DNA of 64,000 nucleotides, taken from NCBI RefSeq assembly GCF_024519725.1, contig NZ_JALJRK010000007.1, positions 1-64,000 on the forward strand. Reading direction: 5' to 3'. Below, piece after piece: positions 35,018-43,268 of the stretch (positions are counted from its first letter, which is position 1; each line of letters opens with the position of its first letter). Both the position numbers and the translations under genes were made by a program. The notes under the pieces are model-generated. The model made no database searches. It saw only the letters and a program-made list of their open reading frames with translations, and had not been told where the DNA came from. The stretch comes from Microvirga sp. Mcv34. GTDB lineage: Bacteria > Pseudomonadota > Alphaproteobacteria > Rhizobiales > Beijerinckiaceae.

Positions 35018-35932
35018 ATGTTCCGCATCGCTCACCTGACCGACCCCCATGTGGGACCCCTTCCCCGGCCGCGCCTCAAGCAGCTCCTGAGCAAGCGCCT
35101 GACCGGCTGGTACAACTGGCACCGCAGCCGGCAGGACCTGCACGACATGGAGCTCCTGGCGGAGCTCGTAGCCGACATCCATGCGCAGAAGCCCGACCAC
35201 ATCACCTGTACGGGCGACACCTGCAACATCGGCCTGCCGGAGGAATGGAAGACGTCCCGCGTCTTCCTGGAAGGCCTGGGCGATCCGTCCCGCGTCACCT
35301 TCGTGCCGGGCAACCACGACGCCTATGTCCGCGGTTCGCTCGAAGGTCTGATGCGGGAGGTCGCGCCCTGGACCCGGGGCGACGACGGCCGCGAGGGCAC
35401 CTTCCCGTACCTGCGCCGCTATGGCCCGATCGCCATCGTGGGCCTGTCCTCCGCAATCCCGACCCTGCCCTTCGTGGCGAGCGGCCGGGTGGGATCCAGG
35501 CAGATGAAGGCCGTCGAGGACATTCTCGGGGAGCTGGGGCGCGATCCGGGCTGCTTCCGGGTCGTGCTGATCCACCACCCGCCCCATGTGGGCGGCGCCG
35601 AGGCGGGGCGAAACCTCACCGATGCGCGGCGCTTCGAGAAGATGCTGTGCCGGGTCGGCGCGGAACTCGTGCTGCACGGGCACAACCACGTGGGCTCCCT
35701 CGCCCATCTCGACGGGCCGCGCGGCCCCATTCCGGTGATCGGCGCGCCTTCGGCCTCCGCCCGCGGTGGAACCCTGACCCATACGGCCGGCTATCATCTC
35801 TTCACCATCGGGCACGACGAGACGGGCTTTCTCCTCACGGCCGAACTTCGGGGGTTGAGGCCCGACGGGACGGTCGGCGGCATGGGCATGCTCTCGCTCG
35901 CACGCATTCGCAAGCCGACGGACAAGCTTTGA
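35018..35932 (+). CDS. Calcineurin-like metallophosphoesterase
   Basis: A 304-residue metallophosphoesterase. Metal-site motifs come in the usual order: D-x-H (Asp9, His11 in LTDPHVG), GD (CTGDTCN, Asp67), GNHD (98-101), a lone His in VLIHHPPHVGG and the final HGHNHVG. The GD block reads GDTCN where most relatives have GDLTN. It is predicted cytosolic. It could hydrolyse a cyclic nucleotide, a nucleotide sugar or a lipid phosphate; the sequence does not say. It starts 54 bases after mbfA on the same strand. Confidence 0.85.
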   Translation: MFRIAHLTDPHVGPLPRPRLKQLLSKRLTGWYNWHRSRQDLHDMELLAELVADIHAQKPDHITCTGDTCNIGLPEEWKTSRVFLEGLGDPSRVTFVPGNHDAYVRGSLEGLMREVAPWTRGDDGREGTFPYLRRYGPIAIVGLSSAIPTLPFVASGRVGSRQMKAVEDILGELGRDPGCFRVVLIHHPPHVGGAEAGRNLTDARRFEKMLCRVGAELVLHGHNHVGSLAHLDGPRGPIPVIGAPSASARGGTLTHTAGYHLFTIGHDETGFLLTAELRGLRPDGTVGGMGMLSLARIRKPTDKL

Positions 35933-36094
35933 TCCGTCGCTTCGGCCAAGCTTTGCCATTTTCCAAGATTACTGCAGTGCCGCTTGAGGGCGCCTGCCCA
36001 GTATAAACCTGGACTGTACTGCGCTCTTCAAGGCCTCCATTCCGTACGAGGCGCGCATAATCAGGCCGACTGGCAATATATCCTTAGCTTTTCT

Positions 36095-36119
36095 GGAACC
36101 GCTCCGATCGCACTCCGTT
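36095..36119 (+). promoter_or_regulatory. EcfG-type general stress promoter
   Basis: GGAAC at 36095-36099, a 16-base spacer and CGTT at 36116-36119 match the alphaproteobacterial EcfG (sigma of the PhyR-NepR general stress response) consensus exactly. It lies 89 bases before the ATG of the DUF4142 gene, in an intergenic stretch of 275 bases with nothing else obvious. Confidence 0.7.
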
Positions 36120-36207
36120 GAACGGATGCAGCAGCCACCCATGAGTTTCGCAAGCCTGCTCGGCTTCGCACGGTGTTCTGCGATCCCGACAACAGGAGTT
36201 TTCCCTG

Positions 36208-37029
36208 ATGAAGAAGTATCTTCCTCTCGCAGCCTTGCTCGCATCCGTCGCGGCCGTTCCGGCCTCGGCTCAGGTCATGGACAGCCAGACCTACCGCACG
36301 ATGGCGGCTCAATCGGATGCCTTCGAGATCGCCTCGAGCCAGCTTGCCCTCGAGCGCTCGCGCAGTCCCGTGGTGCGCCGCTATGCCGAGACCATGATCC
36401 GGGATCATGGGATGACCAGTCAGGCCCTGAACGGCGGCCGCCCGGTCTATTCCGCGTCCGGTGAGTTCCTCGGCGGGACCGTGGGCGGCACGCTCGCGGG
36501 CGCCGGCATCGGCGCCCTGGTGGGCGGCCCGGTGGGGGCTGCCGTAGGCGCAGGCGTCGGCGCGACGGCTGGCGCCACGGCCGGTGCAGCGACGAGCGGC
36601 GCTCCGGCAACAGCCGGAGGCACTGCCACCGGCGCTCTGGCCGGTGCGGGCGTCGGCGCCCTGGTGGGCGGCCCGGTCGGCGCGGCCGTCGGGGCTGGCG
36701 TCGGAGCAACCACGGGCGCTGCGGCGGGACGTACCGCCGACGTGCAGGCGACCGGTTCCGTGAGCCCGGTCCGCCTCGGCGTTCCGCTTTCGCCGGACAA
36801 GATGGCCATGCTGAACCAGCTCGCCTCGACATCGGGCCCGCAATTCGACCGCCTCTACGGCCAGGCCCAGCGCATGGCGCACCAGGAAGCCCTGGCCCTG
36901 CATTCGGGCTACGCCCAGGCCGGCAACGATCCGGCGCTGCGCCAGTTCGCGGCCTCGGTGGTTCCGCACCTGGAGCACCACGCGGCCGACGCCCAGCGTC
37001 TCCCGGGCGGCGCGGTCCGCCGCCGCTAA
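36208..37029 (+). CDS. DUF4142-family exported protein with two inserted glycine zippers
   Basis: A 273-residue exported protein with a signal peptide (about 1-21, ASA before QVM). Residues 25-75 (DAFEIASSQLALERS, VRRYAETMIRDH) and 195-265 (MLNQLASTSGPQFDRLY, MAHQEALALHSGYA, VVPHLEHHAADA) are the two halves of the ferritin-like four-helix DUF4142 domain. Between them lie about 100 Gly/Ala-rich residues with two almost identical 26-residue glycine-zipper segments (95-120 and 143-168). Such zippers insert into or associate with membranes. An exact EcfG promoter lies upstream and a terminator follows, so it is a single stress-induced gene. Function unknown. Confidence 0.85.
   Translation: MKKYLPLAALLASVAAVPASAQVMDSQTYRTMAAQSDAFEIASSQLALERSRSPVVRRYAETMIRDHGMTSQALNGGRPVYSASGEFLGGTVGGTLAGAGIGALVGGPVGAAVGAGVGATAGATAGAATSGAPATAGGTATGALAGAGVGALVGGPVGAAVGAGVGATTGAAAGRTADVQATGSVSPVRLGVPLSPDKMAMLNQLASTSGPQFDRLYGQAQRMAHQEALALHSGYAQAGNDPALRQFAASVVPHLEHHAADAQRLPGGAVRRR
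36490..36567 (+). repeat. Internal repeat 1: glycine zipper in the DUF4142 gene
   Basis: Encodes residues 95-120 (LAGAGIGALVGGPVGAAVGA and following). The matching unit is at 36634-36711. Confidence 0.85.
36634..36711 (+). repeat. Internal repeat 2: glycine zipper in the DUF4142 gene
   Basis: Encodes residues 143-168; it differs from repeat 1 at two residues (Thr/Ala and Ile/Val). Third-codon bases have drifted, so the duplication is not very recent or is kept by selection on the protein. Confidence 0.85.
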
Positions 37030-37040
37030 GGGGGGCTTCG

Positions 37041-37066
37041 CGGCGGGCCCTCAGGGCCCGCCGTTT
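37041..37066 (+). terminator. Rho-independent terminator after the DUF4142 gene
   Basis: CGGCGGGCCC at 37041-37050 pairs with GGGCCCGCCG at 37054-37063, followed by TTT. Confidence 0.65.
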
Positions 37067-37200
37067 CCATGTTCGCCGAAAGGGCTATCCGCATCCCGGC
37101 CGCGGCGGGTTGCGGTACCCCTTCGAAAGTGTAGGAAGGAGGCAGCAGGTCCCTGCTTTCGGGCCTTGTCCCATCACCCTCCGACCTATCGCGAGCTTCC

Positions 37201-37899
37201 ATGGCCTACGTCATTCCCGCGCCTTCGATTCCCGCTCTCCCCGTTGCCGGCACGGCCGACCTGTTCCCGGTCCGCCGCGTCTATTGCGTCGGCAGAAACT
37301 ATGCGGCCCATGCGCGGGAGATGGGCGGCGATCCGACCCGCGAGCCGCCTTTCTTCTTCATGAAACCGGCCGATGCGCTCCAGCCCGTCCGGGAAGGCGA
37401 AACGGCGGACCACGCCTATCCGCCGAAGACCGGGAATTACCATTTCGAGATCGAGATGGTGGTGGCCCTGGCCAAGGGCGGGCGCGACATCCCGGTCGAG
37501 CGGGCCCTCGACCACGTCTTCGGCTATGCCATCGGTCTCGACATGACCCGCCGCGACCTCCAGGACGAGGCCAAACAGCTTCGCCGCCCCTGGGAGCTCG
37601 GCAAGGCGGCCGATCATTCGGGCCCGGTCGGGCCGATCCATCCGGTCTCGCAGGTTGGACACCCGGCCGGCGGCGCCATCTCCCTGTCGGTCGACGGGAC
37701 GACGAAGCAGACCGCCGACCTATCCGACATGATCTGGTCCGTGGCCGAGCAGATCGCCTATCTCTCCTCCTATTTCGAGCTCGCGCCCGGCGACGTGATC
37801 TTCTCCGGAACGCCCGACGGCGTGGGCGCGGTGACGAAGGGCCAGACCATGGTCGGCGCCATCGAGGGCCTCGGCGAGATCACCCTGAAGGTCGTGTAA
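37201..37899 (+). CDS. Fumarylacetoacetate hydrolase-family protein
   Basis: A 232-residue FAH-superfamily enzyme of the short FAHD1/fumarylpyruvate hydrolase type. Metal ligands are Glu83 and Glu85 in HFEIEMV and Asp114 in GYAIGLDMTRRD. The substrate region has YCVGRNYAAHAREMG and the C-terminal GDVIFSGTPDGVG. Members cleave acylpyruvates or decarboxylate oxaloacetate; fumarylpyruvate hydrolase (gentisate route) is a fair guess from the LQDEAKQLRRPWELGKA segment. No other aromatic catabolism genes are adjacent, so the pathway is unproven. Confidence 0.88.
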   Translation: MAYVIPAPSIPALPVAGTADLFPVRRVYCVGRNYAAHAREMGGDPTREPPFFFMKPADALQPVREGETADHAYPPKTGNYHFEIEMVVALAKGGRDIPVERALDHVFGYAIGLDMTRRDLQDEAKQLRRPWELGKAADHSGPVGPIHPVSQVGHPAGGAISLSVDGTTKQTADLSDMIWSVAEQIAYLSSYFELAPGDVIFSGTPDGVGAVTKGQTMVGAIEGLGEITLKVV

Positions 37900-38017
37900 G
37901 GGCGTCCTCTTGCCTTTTTGGCGAGTTTGGCTGTTACTGCGTCACGGCGCGGCCGGAACAGGCCGCCGTTGCATCAGGCCCCGGCGCGAGCCGGGGTCCA
38001 CGAACAAGGGAACGACT

Positions 38018-38863
38018 ATGAAATTCGTTAAGACCGTCGGCTTGGCTCTTCTCGGCTCCGCTCTCGCGATGGGTGCAGCCTCTGCCCAGGAGAAGACCAT
38101 CAAAATCGCCACGGAAGGCGCTTATGCGCCGTGGAACTTCACCGGCGCGGGCGGCAAGCTCGAAGGCTTCGAGATCGATCTCGCCAACGACCTGTGCGCC
38201 CGCATGAAGGTGAAGTGCGAGATCGTCGCCCAGGACTGGGACGGCATCATCCCGGCGCTCACGGCCAAGAAGTACGACGCCATCATGGCCGGCATGAGCA
38301 TCACCGACGAGCGCAAGAAGACCATCGATTTCGCCGGTCCCTATGTGAACGGCCCCAACGGATACATGGTCGCCAAGTCCTCGCCCCTCGCCAAGATGGC
38401 GGGCACGGGCCAGGCCTATAACCTCGGCACCCAGCAGGCTGCCGCAGAGAAGGCCATCGAGGCCTCGAAGGAGATCCTCAAAGGCAAGACCGTCGGCGTC
38501 CAGGGCTCGACGATCCACGCGAACTTCGCCGACAAGTACCTGAAGGGCACGGCCGAGATCCGCGAGTACAAGACCACGGAGCAGCACGACCTCGATCTCG
38601 CGGCCGGCCGCATCGACGCTGTCCTGGCGGATTCCACGGCCATTATGGGCACGCTCGATAAGCCGGAATTCAAGGATTACGTCATGGTCGGCCCGTCCAT
38701 CACCGGCGGCCTGCTCGGCGCGGGCGTCGGTGTCGGCCTGCGCAAGGGGGACGACGAGCTGAAGAAGAGCTTCAACGAGGCGATCAAGGCTGCGATCCAG
38801 GACGGCACGGTCAAGACCCTGTCCATGAAATGGTTCAAGGTGGACATTTCCCCCAAGGGCTGA
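38018..38863 (+). CDS. Polar amino acid ABC transporter, substrate-binding protein 1
   Basis: Periplasmic binding protein of 281 residues in the HisJ/ArgT/NocT family (SBP family 3) with a Sec signal (about 1-23, ASA before QEK). The N-domain has IKIATEGAYAPWNFTGAGGK and GFEIDLANDLCARMKVKC. It is 5' of a second binding protein and the membrane and ATPase genes. Residues from about 100 on (MSITDERKKTIDFAGPYVNG) differ strongly from the twin while the first part is nearly identical. It probably binds a basic or opine-like amino acid. A strong terminator follows, so it can be made in excess. Confidence 0.92.
   Translation: MKFVKTVGLALLGSALAMGAASAQEKTIKIATEGAYAPWNFTGAGGKLEGFEIDLANDLCARMKVKCEIVAQDWDGIIPALTAKKYDAIMAGMSITDERKKTIDFAGPYVNGPNGYMVAKSSPLAKMAGTGQAYNLGTQQAAAEKAIEASKEILKGKTVGVQGSTIHANFADKYLKGTAEIREYKTTEQHDLDLAAGRIDAVLADSTAIMGTLDKPEFKDYVMVGPSITGGLLGAGVGVGLRKGDDELKKSFNEAIKAAIQDGTVKTLSMKWFKVDISPKG
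38113..38303 (+). repeat. Near-identical block shared by the twin binding-protein genes, copy 1
   Basis: About 190 bases differ at only about seven positions from 39173-39363 (offset 1060), much closer than the rest of the two genes. This suggests recent duplication or gene conversion. Confidence 0.8.
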
Positions 38864-38884
38864 TCTTCGTTTCGACCCATGATA

Positions 38885-38910
38885 GGCGCGGCTTCGGCCG
38901 CGCCTTTTTT
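38885..38910 (+). terminator. Strong rho-independent terminator after binding protein 1
   Basis: GGCGCGGC, loop TTCG, GCCGCGCC (38885-38904) followed by six T. It is very stable because of the UUCG tetraloop. Confidence 0.9.
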
Positions 38911-39077
38911 GTATTGGCTCATCTAACTGCGACCGAATTCGCCAGCTTGGGCGCTTTATTCAGCATGTTTAGCACTTGCGCCGGCTTGGCTTTTGAATGT
39001 TAGCTTCTGGACGCGCGATGAAGGCTACGACCTTCATCCGACAATAGGATCAGTCCAAGCTGACCAGAGGGAAGACG

Positions 39078-39923
39078 ATGACATTCTTCAAGACATTGGG
39101 TTTCGGCCTGTTGGCCTCGGTGCTCGCCGTTGGCGGCGCCTCCGCCCAGGAAAAGACCGTCAAGATCGCGACTGAAGGCGCTTACGCGCCGTGGAACTTC
39201 ACCGGCGCGGGCGGCAAGCTCGAAGGCTTCGAGATCGATCTCGCCAACGACCTCTGCGCCCGCATGAAGGTGAAATGCGAGATCGTGGCCCAGGACTGGG
39301 ACGGCATCATCCCGGCGCTCCAGGCCAAGAAGTACGACGCCATCATGGCCGGCATGAACATCACGGACAAGCGCCTCGAGACGATCAACTTCTCGGTTCC
39401 CTACGCGGCCACCCCGCACGGCTTCGGCGTGATGAAGGATTCTCCCCTCGCCAAGCTGGCAGGAACCGGTACGACGGTGAACCTCGACAAGGATCCGGAA
39501 GGCGCCAAGAAGGCGATCGAGGCCTGGAAGCCGCTCCTGAAGGGCAAGACCGTCGGCGTCCAGACCTCGACCGTGAACGCGCAGTTCGTGGAGACCTACC
39601 TGAAGGACACGGTCACGATCCGCGAGTACAAGACCACGGAGCAGCACGACCTCGACCTGTCCGCCGGCCGTCTCGATGCGATCTTCGCCGGTCAGGCGGC
39701 CCTGAAGGCCACGCAGGAGAAGCCCGAGTTCAAGGACATGGTGATTGCCGGCACGGGTATGCGCGGCGGTCTGCTCGGCCGCGGCGTCGCCGTCGGCATG
39801 CGCAAGGACGACGCGGACCTGAAGAAGTCCTTCGACGAGGCGATCCAGGCGGCGATCAAGGACGGCACCATCAAGACGCTGTCCGAGAAGTGGTTCAAGA
39901 TCGACGCGACTCCGCAGGCCTGA
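39078..39923 (+). CDS. Polar amino acid ABC transporter, substrate-binding protein 2
   Basis: Second 281-residue periplasmic binding protein of the same family, with its own signal peptide (ASA before QEK). It shares residues 24-95 with its neighbour almost exactly. It then diverges in the ligand-facing segment (MNITDKRLETINFSVPYAATPHG against MSITDERKKTIDFAGPYVNGPNG). Both keep the C-terminal IREYKTTEQHDLDL region. Two receptors feeding one permease would widen the substrate range, as with HisJ and ArgT in Salmonella. It lies 187 bases before the first permease gene. Confidence 0.92.
   Translation: MTFFKTLGFGLLASVLAVGGASAQEKTVKIATEGAYAPWNFTGAGGKLEGFEIDLANDLCARMKVKCEIVAQDWDGIIPALQAKKYDAIMAGMNITDKRLETINFSVPYAATPHGFGVMKDSPLAKLAGTGTTVNLDKDPEGAKKAIEAWKPLLKGKTVGVQTSTVNAQFVETYLKDTVTIREYKTTEQHDLDLSAGRLDAIFAGQAALKATQEKPEFKDMVIAGTGMRGGLLGRGVAVGMRKDDADLKKSFDEAIQAAIKDGTIKTLSEKWFKIDATPQA
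39173..39363 (+). repeat. Near-identical block shared by the twin binding-protein genes, copy 2
   Basis: Partner of 38113-38303; differences are almost all single bases, mostly in third codon positions. Confidence 0.8.
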
Positions 39924-40109
39924 CATCGGGCATCGTTGCCGAAGGCGGGCAAGCTTTCGGAAGCCATCCGGTGTTTCTGGCTACTGGAAAGTAAGTCCCG
40001 GATCCTGCTACACGGACCCGGGACACGATCCGGTCGAAGGCCGGATTTGACAGATCCTGTCTCCCCTCGCGCCCTCGATGAGGGGAAACATATTCAGGAA
40101 AGTTGAAGC

Positions 40110-40832
40110 GTGCAGCAGCTGAGCTATTTCGAGCTCGTCGGGTTCGGCCCCAACGGTTGGGGATGGGCCCTTCTCACCGCGGCGGGAATGACCATCGCCG
40201 TCGCCATATGCGGCTTCCTTGCGGGCTCCATCGTCGGAACCCTGGTGGCCTGGGGGAAGATCGGCGGCAATCTCGTGACCCGCAGCCTGGCGGACGGCTA
40301 CACCACCGTCCTGCGCGGCATTCCCGATCTTCTCGTCATCTACCTCTTCTATTTCGGCGGCAGCGCGGCGCTCGGCGCCATCGGCAGCCTGTTCGGCGCC
40401 GAGGGCTTCATCGGCGTGCCGGCCTTCGTGACCGGCGCGCTCGCCATCGGGATCGTGTCGGGCGCCTATCAGGCAGAGGTCTTCCGCGGCGCCTATCAGG
40501 TGGTGAGCCGCGGCGAGATCGAAGCCGCCCGGTCCGTGGGTATGCATCGCTGGCTGATGTTCCGCCGCATCATCGCCCCGCAGGTGCTGCGCTACGCCAT
40601 TCCCGGCCTCGGCAACACCTGGCAGCTGGTGCTCAAGGAATCGGCCCTGATCTCCGTGACGGGCCTCGTGGAGCTGCTGCGCCAGTCGCATATCGCGGCC
40701 GGCTCCACCCGCCGCCCCTTCGACTTCTACGTCACGGCGGCGATCCTCTACCTGCTCATCACCTGGGTTTCGACCTACCTGTTCCAGCGCGCGGAGGCTC
40801 ATTCGATGCGTGGCATGCGGAGGGCTTCCTGA
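40110..40832 (+). CDS. Polar amino acid ABC transporter permease (HisQ-like)
   Basis: A 240-residue inner-membrane permease with about five helices and the cytoplasmic coupling motif EAARSVGMHRWLMFRRI (EAA loop). It starts at a GTG with AGGAA upstream. Family similarity is to HisQ/OccQ/NocQ. Its stop overlaps the start of the next permease (TGATG), so the pair is made in equal amounts as a heterodimeric channel. Confidence 0.93.
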   Translation: MQQLSYFELVGFGPNGWGWALLTAAGMTIAVAICGFLAGSIVGTLVAWGKIGGNLVTRSLADGYTTVLRGIPDLLVIYLFYFGGSAALGAIGSLFGAEGFIGVPAFVTGALAIGIVSGAYQAEVFRGAYQVVSRGEIEAARSVGMHRWLMFRRIIAPQVLRYAIPGLGNTWQLVLKESALISVTGLVELLRQSHIAAGSTRRPFDFYVTAAILYLLITWVSTYLFQRAEAHSMRGMRRAS

Positions 40833-41557
40833 TGGATTTCGCCTTCATGCGCGACACCTTCCTGACCCTGATGGGCGGGGTGCCGCTGACGCTCAACCTG
40901 TCCTTTACGTCGGTGGCCCTCGGAGCCGTGCTGGCGATGCTCCTGGCCCTTATGCGCATGTCGCGTATCAAGGTGCTCGACTGGCCGGCTCAAGGATATG
41001 TGTTCGTGTTCCGGGGAACGCCCCTGCTCGTGCAGATCTTCCTGATCTATTACGGCCTCGGGCAGTTCCGCCCGACCCTGCAGGCATGGGGATTGTGGAC
41101 GTTCTTCCGCGAGCCCTATTGGTGCGCCGTGCTCGCGCTCACCCTCAACACCGCCGCCTATGCCAGCGAGATCATCCGCGGCGGCCTGCAATCGGTGCCG
41201 CACAACCAGGTCGAAGCGGCGCGCGCCTGCGGCATGTCGGGCTTCCTGCTCTTCCGCCGCATCGTCTTCCCCATCGCGGTCCGTCAGGCGCTTCCCGCCT
41301 ACGGCAGCGAGATCATCCTCATGGTGAAGGCCACGTCGCTGGCCTCCATCATCACCATGATGGAAGTGACGGGACTTGCCGCGAAGCTCATCTCGCAGAC
41401 CTTCCGCGCGGTCGAGGTCTTCATCGTGGCGGGCCTGATCTACCTCATCCTCAACTTCATCATCACGCGCATCATCATGGCCATCGAATGGTGGCTCTCG
41501 CCGCATCTGCGCCGCCCCCCGGCCATCGAGCCGCGCCTGGAGGCCGCCCATGTCTAA
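40832..41557 (+). CDS. Polar amino acid ABC transporter permease (HisM-like)
   Basis: Second permease, 241 residues, with the EAA loop [20 protein letters not shown] and helices such as [39 protein letters not shown] is typical of HisM/OccM. It overlaps the preceding gene by one base and the ATPase gene by eight. Confidence 0.93.
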   Translation: MDFAFMRDTFLTLMGGVPLTLNLSFTSVALGAVLAMLLALMRMSRIKVLDWPAQGYVFVFRGTPLLVQIFLIYYGLGQFRPTLQAWGLWTFFREPYWCAVLALTLNTAAYASEIIRGGLQSVPHNQVEAARACGMSGFLLFRRIVFPIAVRQALPAYGSEIILMVKATSLASIITMMEVTGLAAKLISQTFRAVEVFIVAGLIYLILNFIITRIIMAIEWWLSPHLRRPPAIEPRLEAAHV

Positions 41558-42359
41558 CGGAGTTGCATCCTTGTCGACCCAACCCGCAGCCTCCGAGGCC
41601 GCTCCTGCCGTCTCCGTCAACAATCTCCGCAAGAGCTTCGGCAATCTCGAGGTGCTCAAGGGCGTGTCGCTGAGCGCGAGGGAAGGCGACGTCATCTCGA
41701 TCCTCGGCGCCTCCGGCTCCGGCAAGTCCACCATGCTCCGCTGCATCAACATGCTGGAGGTCCCGGATTCCGGCGAGATCCGCATCGGCGGCGAGACCAT
41801 CGGGCTGAAAAAAGGCCGCAAGGGCATGGAGCCCGCCGACCAGCGCCAGGTGGACCGCATCCGCTCGCGCGTCGCGATGGTGTTCCAGAGCTTCAACCTC
41901 TGGTCCCACATGACCATCCTGGAGAACGTGATCGAAGCGCCGGTGCACGTGCAGAAGCGCCCGAAGGCCGAATGCATCGCCGAGGCCGAGGAACTGCTGC
42001 AGAAGGTCGGCATCGTCGACAAGCGTAATCAGTATCCCTCGCACCTTTCCGGCGGCCAGCAGCAGCGCGCCGCCATCGCGCGGGCGCTCGCCATGCACCC
42101 GAAGGTGATGCTGTTCGACGAGCCGACCTCCGCGCTCGACCCGGAACTCGTCGGCGAGGTCCTGCGCGTCATGCGCTCCCTCGCCGAGGAGGGCCGCACC
42201 ATGCTGGTGGTGACGCACGAAATGGGCTTCGCCCGCGACGTGTCGAACCGCGTCGTGTTTCTGCACAAGGGCGTGGTGGAGGAGGAAGGCGCACCGACCG
42301 AGGTGTTCGGCGCTCCGAAATCAGAACGCTTCAAGCAGTTCATCTCGAGCCATCGCTAG
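41550..42359 (+). CDS. Polar amino acid ABC transporter ATP-binding protein (HisP-like)
   Basis: A 269-residue ATPase subunit. Walker [10 protein letters not shown], signature [15 protein letters not shown], Walker [15 protein letters not shown] and the switch His in VVTHEMGFA are all intact. The first 20 residues are an extra Ala/Ser/Pro-rich lead. It completes the transporter: two binding proteins, two permeases, one ATPase. Repeat B lies just after the stop. Confidence 0.94.
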   Translation: MSNGVASLSTQPAASEAAPAVSVNNLRKSFGNLEVLKGVSLSAREGDVISILGASGSGKSTMLRCINMLEVPDSGEIRIGGETIGLKKGRKGMEPADQRQVDRIRSRVAMVFQSFNLWSHMTILENVIEAPVHVQKRPKAECIAEAEELLQKVGIVDKRNQYPSHLSGGQQQRAAIARALAMHPKVMLFDEPTSALDPELVGEVLRVMRSLAEEGRTMLVVTHEMGFARDVSNRVVFLHKGVVEEEGAPTEVFGAPKSERFKQFISSHR

Positions 42360-42380
42360 AACGACGCCCTGGCCCCCCTC

Positions 42381-42472
42381 ACGTCATGGCCGGCCCTGTG
42401 CCGGCCGTCCCGATACGGTGAAGCACCTCGCCTCTCCGAACGGGATCACCGGAACAAGGCTGGTGATGACGT
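42381..42472. repeat. Dispersed repeat B, copy 2
   Basis: Runs from ACGTCATGGCCGGCC to GGTGATGACGTGG; the outer thirds match 11198-11288. The ends ACGTCAT/ATGACGT are inverted. It lies between the convergent ABC ATPase and DUF4112 genes. Confidence 0.7.
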
Positions 42473-42497
42473 GGTGTGAACAGGCAGGGAGGCCCCG

Positions 42498-42941
42498 TTA
42501 GCGCTCGTCCACCCGGACGGCCGTGCCGTCGATTTCGACCGGACCGTGCTTGGGCATGCCCAGGTGCTCGTGGATGATGCGCAGGTTGCGCTGGTTTGCC
42601 TTGAAGAACACGTCGAACACGTCGCCCGCGAGCGGGATCGCCCCGATGGCCGTGTCGAACGCCACGTTGCCGATCATGCGCGCGATCTTCCAGCGCGGCA
42701 GGCCGAGCCGACGGGCTTCCCAGATGATGTAGCTGGCGAGCACCGCCGAGACCGCATCGCCGATGCCCGGCACGAGGCCGATCAGGGCATCGAAGCCGAC
42801 GCGCCGGTTCAAGCCGGGAATCAGCACGGCATTGTCGAGCAGTTTCGCCACGAGCGTGACGCGCGCGATCGCATCGGCCTGCGTCGGACCGGCCATCCTG
42901 ATAGCGTCGAAAGCAGCGCTGCGAGCAGTGGTCATTCCCAT
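42498..42941 (-). CDS. DUF4112 domain protein
   Basis: A 147-residue protein. The DUF4112 core is LLDNAVLIPGLNRRVGFDALIGLVPGIGDAVSAVL (residues about 34-68) and FDTAIGAIPLAGDVFDVFFKANQRN further on, each hydrophobic enough to contact the membrane. The family function is unknown. The frame is open to 43157, but the upstream part is unlike the family. An ATG two codons downstream (42935) is also possible. Confidence 0.85.
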   Translation of the reverse strand: MGMTTARSAAFDAIRMAGPTQADAIARVTLVAKLLDNAVLIPGLNRRVGFDALIGLVPGIGDAVSAVLASYIIWEARRLGLPRWKIARMIGNVAFDTAIGAIPLAGDVFDVFFKANQRNLRIIHEHLGMPKHGPVEIDGTAVRVDER

Positions 42942-43268
42942 CTCCGAGCGGCCGGTCCCATGACTGGCCAACGGGACTTGATGTGTGCATTCCGGCCTTC
43001 TTCTGCAAGATTCAGGACCCGTTACCCTGTAACTCACCCAAAATTTCCTCTCTTGGGAATCCTTGCCGGGCAAAGCTTTGCCGGCGATCGGCAGCCCGCC
43101 TGCGGCCGAATCCGGATAGGCGTTCTTGCCTAAGACCACGCTCACTTTAGGTAGCATTGCCTAACGCTGCGATCGGTCCCGTCGGGGATCTGACAACAAG
43201 CAGCGACGGTGCCCGGACCCTGGGTCCGGCGGCTGCAACTGTGTAGGGGCTCGGAAAGGGATAACCCG
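42942..43268. other. Divergent intergenic region, DUF4112/M15-like peptidase
   Basis: About 327 bases without a supported gene. It should hold promoters for both neighbours. The only structure I see is the palindrome CCGGACCC-T-GGGTCCGG at 43213-43229, 40 bases before the peptidase start, which could be an operator or hairpin. Confidence 0.4.

Noticed and set aside
33965..35959. A 664-codon open frame on the minus strand
   Set aside because: It is antisense to mbfA and the phosphoesterase gene, both with clear motifs. The translation shows no family features.
37110..38021. An open frame overlapping the FAH-family gene in another phase
   Set aside because: Its translation is Arg/Pro-rich with no domain; the FAH frame keeps all metal ligands.
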